From Candidatus Nanopelagicaceae bacterium (GTDB taxonomy: Bacteria; Actinomycetota; Actinomycetes; Nanopelagicales; Nanopelagicaceae): a stretch of DNA of 7,689 nt. The position numbers and the translations under genes are program-made. Of this stretch, positions 5,989 through 7,689 are shown piece after piece. The stretch spans positions 1-7,689 of the forward strand of contig JALQWD010000003.1 in the NCBI GenBank assembly GCA_023260175.1, read 5' to 3'. The notes beneath the pieces were generated by a model. It searched no databases, was not told the DNA's origin, and saw only the letters and a list, made by a program, of their open reading frames with translations. Position 1 is the first letter of the stretch; the number at the start of each line of letters is the position of its first letter.

Positions 5989-6702
5989 TTAAGGTTTTAT
6001 TTGTAAAGCTTTATATAAATTAGACACTTCAACCTCATTTAGATCTCTCCAGCGACCCTCTTTCAAATCCCCTAGGAGGATTGGACCAAATTGACTTCGC
6101 ACCAACCTTAAGACTGAAACCCCTATTGCCTCCATCAACCGTCTAATGATGTGGTATCGACCCTCATGAATCTTCAATTCCAGCCAATTATTAGGTAGCT
6201 CTTTATAGCCAGTTACTCGGGCAATTCCATCCTCTAGCTCAACGCCTTTGGTTAGTATCGATTTCGCATCCTTTGGCAGCTCCCCTTCGAAATTCACAAG
6301 ATAGGTCTTCTCCAGACCGAAACTTGGATGGGTCGCCCTAAAAGTGATCTCGCCGTCGTTTGTTAGGAGAATTAAACCTTCAGAATCCTTATCAAGACGT
6401 CCTACATGAAATAGGCGCTCTTTTCGAAAATCGACTAGCTCTGAGAGCGATGGTCGACCATCCGGGTCGAACATAGTGGAAAGTACACCTCTAGGTTTAT
6501 ATAGTGCTAAATAAGTTTTAGACAATGTTTTGTTTATTGTCTCACCATCAACTTCTACTTTAGACTTTTCATCCACTTTATAGCCTAATTCGGTGATTCT
6601 CTTGCCATTTACCTTAACTCGGCCAGCTTCAATCAATGAGTCGGCACCTCGGCGGCTGGTAACGCCAGCATCGGCAATATATTTATTTAAGCGAATTTCC
6701 AT
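5989..6702 (-). CDS. rluB: 23S rRNA pseudouridine synthase, RluB/RsuA family
   Basis: A 237-residue enzyme that isomerises a uridine in rRNA; actinobacterial members beside scpAB are normally called RluB (23S rRNA). Residues 2-50 are an S4 RNA-binding domain (RLNKYIADAGVTSRRGADSL). The catalytic domain follows, with YKPRGVLST (68-76), the active-site motif GRLDKDSEGLILLTNDG (101-117) with Asp104 as nucleophile, and EGRYHIIRRLM (180-190) near the C-terminal end. The last motif usually has Asn rather than Tyr183, a mild deviation. The ATG at 6702 overlaps the stop of a five-codon upstream frame (TAATG) and has only a weak GGGAA site. The 3' end is noticeably AT-rich. It lies 65 nt after scpB and seems to have its own promoter. 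The exact target uridine is inferred from the family. Confidence 0.92.
   Translation of the reverse strand: MEIRLNKYIADAGVTSRRGADSLIEAGRVKVNGKRITELGYKVDEKSKVEVDGETINKTLSKTYLALYKPRGVLSTMFDPDGRPSLSELVDFRKERLFHVGRLDKDSEGLILLTNDGEITFRATHPSFGLEKTYLVNFEGELPKDAKSILTKGVELEDGIARVTGYKELPNNWLELKIHEGRYHIIRRLMEAIGVSVLRLVRSQFGPILLGDLKEGRWRDLNEVEVSNLYKALQIKP
6520..6542. repeat. Inverted repeat inside rluB
   Basis: AGACAAT (6520-6526) and ATTGTCT (6536-6542) are perfect 7-bp arms around an AT-rich 9-nt loop, in the segment linking the S4 and catalytic domains. The 6-bp core arms GACAAT/ATTGTC recur in the rluB-aroH gap at 5890-5895 and 5908-5913. It may be a weak mRNA hairpin or simply AT-rich coincidence. 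Confidence 0.3.
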
Positions 6703-6735
6703 TAGCGCAAGATTCCCATCTTTCGTGATGAGGCA

Positions 6736-6765
6736 ATCCTACGTCAGGGCTACTTATTCAGTCAA
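6736..6765 (-). promoter_or_regulatory. Candidate rluB promoter
   Basis: Minus strand TTGACT (6765-6760, five of six to TTGACA) is followed after 18 bp by TAGGAT (6741-6736), a frequent actinobacterial -10 form. The -35 lies just after the scpB stop codon. Transcription would start near 6729, giving a leader of about 27 nt for rluB. This agrees with the 65-nt scpB-rluB spacer being longer than most other junctions here. Confidence 0.5.
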
Positions 6766-6780
6766 AGCTAATCAGTCAAA
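6758..6780. repeat. Short direct repeat across the scpB stop
   Basis: The 9-bp word TCAGTCAAA occurs at 6758-6766 and 6772-6780, a period of 14 bp. On the minus strand each copy contains TTGACT: one encodes the last residues of ScpB (Leu-Thr-Asp), the other forms the predicted rluB -35. It looks like a small local duplication. Confidence 0.5.
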
Positions 6781-7313
6781 GAATCTAGAACTTCATCAAG
6801 CGCCGCAAGATCCGGTAGGTACGGCGCTAGAGCTGGCAGGTCCTCAATTGAATTAATCCCTAGACGCTCCAAGAAGTAAGTGGTTGTCTTATAGAGGATG
6901 GCGCCAGATTCGTGCTCTACGCCAGACTCTTCAACCAGCCCACGATTTACCAGGGTTTTCATAACTGCCTCCACGTTTACACCGCGGATAGCTGAGACGC
7001 GGGCCCTAGAGATTGGTTGGCGGTATGCAATTACCGCTAAAGTCTCAAGTGCAGCTTGAGTTAACCGGCTCTGCTGACCGTCGAGCACGAATCGCTCCAC
7101 GACGCTAGCTTGATCTGGATGGCTGTAGAAGCGCCAACCGCCATTTATCTTCTTTAATTCAAAGCCCCTACCTTGGTAGCTCTCAACGAGCTCCGAAATC
7201 GCCTTATCTATCTCCTCGACTGGCTGCTCGAGAATCGTGGCCAGAGTGGTTTCGGTGACTGGCTCGTCGACCACCATCAAAATTGCCTCTATCGAGCGGT
7301 GTAGCTCATTCAT
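6768..7313 (-). CDS. scpB: Segregation and condensation protein B
   Basis: A 181-residue partner of the SMC-ScpA complex that helps organise and separate the chromosome; ScpB dimers bind the central part of the ScpA kleisin. Two winged-helix domains are visible: about 3-78 (HRSIEAILMVVDEPVT to GWRFYSHPD) and about 84-155, with the highly conserved LTQAALETLAVIAYRQPISR (84-103), IRGVNVEAVMKTLVNRGLVEE (109-129) and ILYKTTTYFLERLGI (139-153). The length is normal. I chose ATG at 7313 rather than the in-frame ATG at 7328, because GGAGAGGG lies 5 nt upstream of 7313 and the alignable family sequence begins about there. It overlaps the scpA stop by 8 nt, so translation is likely coupled, matching the fixed stoichiometry of the complex. 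Confidence 0.95.
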   Translation of the reverse strand: MNELHRSIEAILMVVDEPVTETTLATILEQPVEEIDKAISELVESYQGRGFELKKINGGWRFYSHPDQASVVERFVLDGQQSRLTQAALETLAVIAYRQPISRARVSAIRGVNVEAVMKTLVNRGLVEESGVEHESGAILYKTTTYFLERLGINSIEDLPALAPYLPDLAALDEVLDSLTD

Positions 7314-7689
7314 CGCTGCCCTCTCCATTCTCTAAATCTGGATTTACCTCTACGTCAAACTCCTCAGAGATGGCGATCTCGCCCGATTCTGAGCCTACCC
7401 AGCTAATCTGCAGATCGGTGAAGGCCTCAAGTTGCTCAAAGCGGAGCGACCCGCTGCGATATAGATCAAGTAGCGCTAAGAAGCGAGCTACCACCACCAT
7501 TGGCTCTTCCGCGTCATGTGTTAGCGCTCTAAAACTTAAGTGTTTAGCTAGCCGTAGCGCTGCGATTACAAACTTAGTCTGTTCGGCGACATTTACTAAC
7601 GGCTTATGGATATGTTCGACTGAAACTACCGGTGGCGCTTTTGGAAAGAGCACGCGATCAGCGATAACCGCGAAGCGCTCTGGTCCAAC
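7306..7689 (-). CDS. scpA: Segregation and condensation protein A, C-terminal part
   Basis: The last 127 codons of the kleisin subunit of the bacterial condensin; the 5' part lies beyond the window. The frame is open to the edge: twelve more codons (VGPERFAVIADR) precede the GTG at 7653, which is therefore internal, not a start. PPVVSVEHIHKPLVNV and the winged-helix segment VVVARFLALLDLYRSGSLRFEQ are typical of ScpA. The C-terminal winged helix contacts the SMC head (cap side), and the upstream missing part holds the N-terminal helices that bind the SMC neck. The C-terminus is acidic (EEFDVEVNPDLENGEGSDE). The gene overlaps scpB by 8 nt. In Actinobacteria parA is usually immediately upstream, so parA is expected just outside the window. 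Confidence 0.94.
   Translation of the reverse strand, partial: VGPERFAVIADRVLFPKAPPVVSVEHIHKPLVNVAEQTKFVIAALRLAKHLSFRALTHDAEEPMVVVARFLALLDLYRSGSLRFEQLEAFTDLQISWVGSESGEIAISEEFDVEVNPDLENGEGSDE
7319..7326 (-). promoter_or_regulatory. Ribosome binding site deciding the scpB start
   Basis: Minus strand GGAGAGGG within the last codons of scpA, 5 nt before the ATG at 7313. It overlaps the alternative upstream ATG (7328-7326), which has no comparable site of its own. Confidence 0.75.

Noticed and set aside
7306..7653. scpA as a complete 115-codon gene starting at GTG 7653
   Set aside because: The frame stays open to the window edge and the protein lacks the ScpA N-terminal half, so the GTG is internal and the gene is partial.

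Overview
The window looks like a piece of a small, moderately AT-rich actinobacterial chromosome. The best guess is a streamlined freshwater acI-type actinobacterium (Nanopelagicales). The lineage rests on actinobacterial marker genes and gene order: scpA-scpB-rluB next to aroH/tyrA/cmk-der, and pgsA2-gcvH-garA-ftsR-DUF151. The streamlined lifestyle is inferred from the low GC for Actinobacteria, the near absence of spacers and the stop/start overlaps. All eleven genes lie on the minus strand, so transcription runs from high to low coordinates. No mobile element, RNA gene or CRISPR array was seen.

Block 1 (7689 to 5989) holds the 3' part of scpA, then scpB and rluB. scpA and scpB encode the kleisin and winged-helix partners of SMC and overlap by 8 nt. 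rluB encodes a 23S rRNA pseudouridine synthase and appears to have its own promoter over the scpB stop.

The gap at 5988-5732 is the longest non-coding stretch (257 bp). It is AT-rich and contains iterated TGTCGATAAA-like motifs, an imperfect dyad, a candidate promoter far upstream of aroH, and a nine-codon reading frame ending Tyr-Phe-stop before the aromatic genes. It is the least explained part of the window.

Block 2 (5731 to 1826) is a tightly coupled run: aroH (chorismate mutase), tyrA (prephenate dehydrogenase with ACT domain), a fused cmk-der (CMP kinase joined to the ribosome-assembly GTPase), and a CDP-alcohol phosphatidyltransferase. The junctions are ATGA, TAATG and TAATG.

Block 3 (1794 to 1) holds gcvH, garA (FHA switch protein), ftsR (MerR-family regulator) and the first 53 codons of a bifunctional nuclease (DUF151) gene. 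A promoter-like pair before garA has an inverted repeat centred exactly in its 18-bp spacer, which is the arrangement used by MerR-family regulators. The MerR-family gene ftsR lies in the same presumed transcript.

Most of the window is conserved housekeeping content. The points worth a second look are the MerR-like operator before garA, the loss of one of the two GarA phospho-threonines, the rluB-aroH gap, and the joining of two gene blocks that are separate in Mycobacterium.
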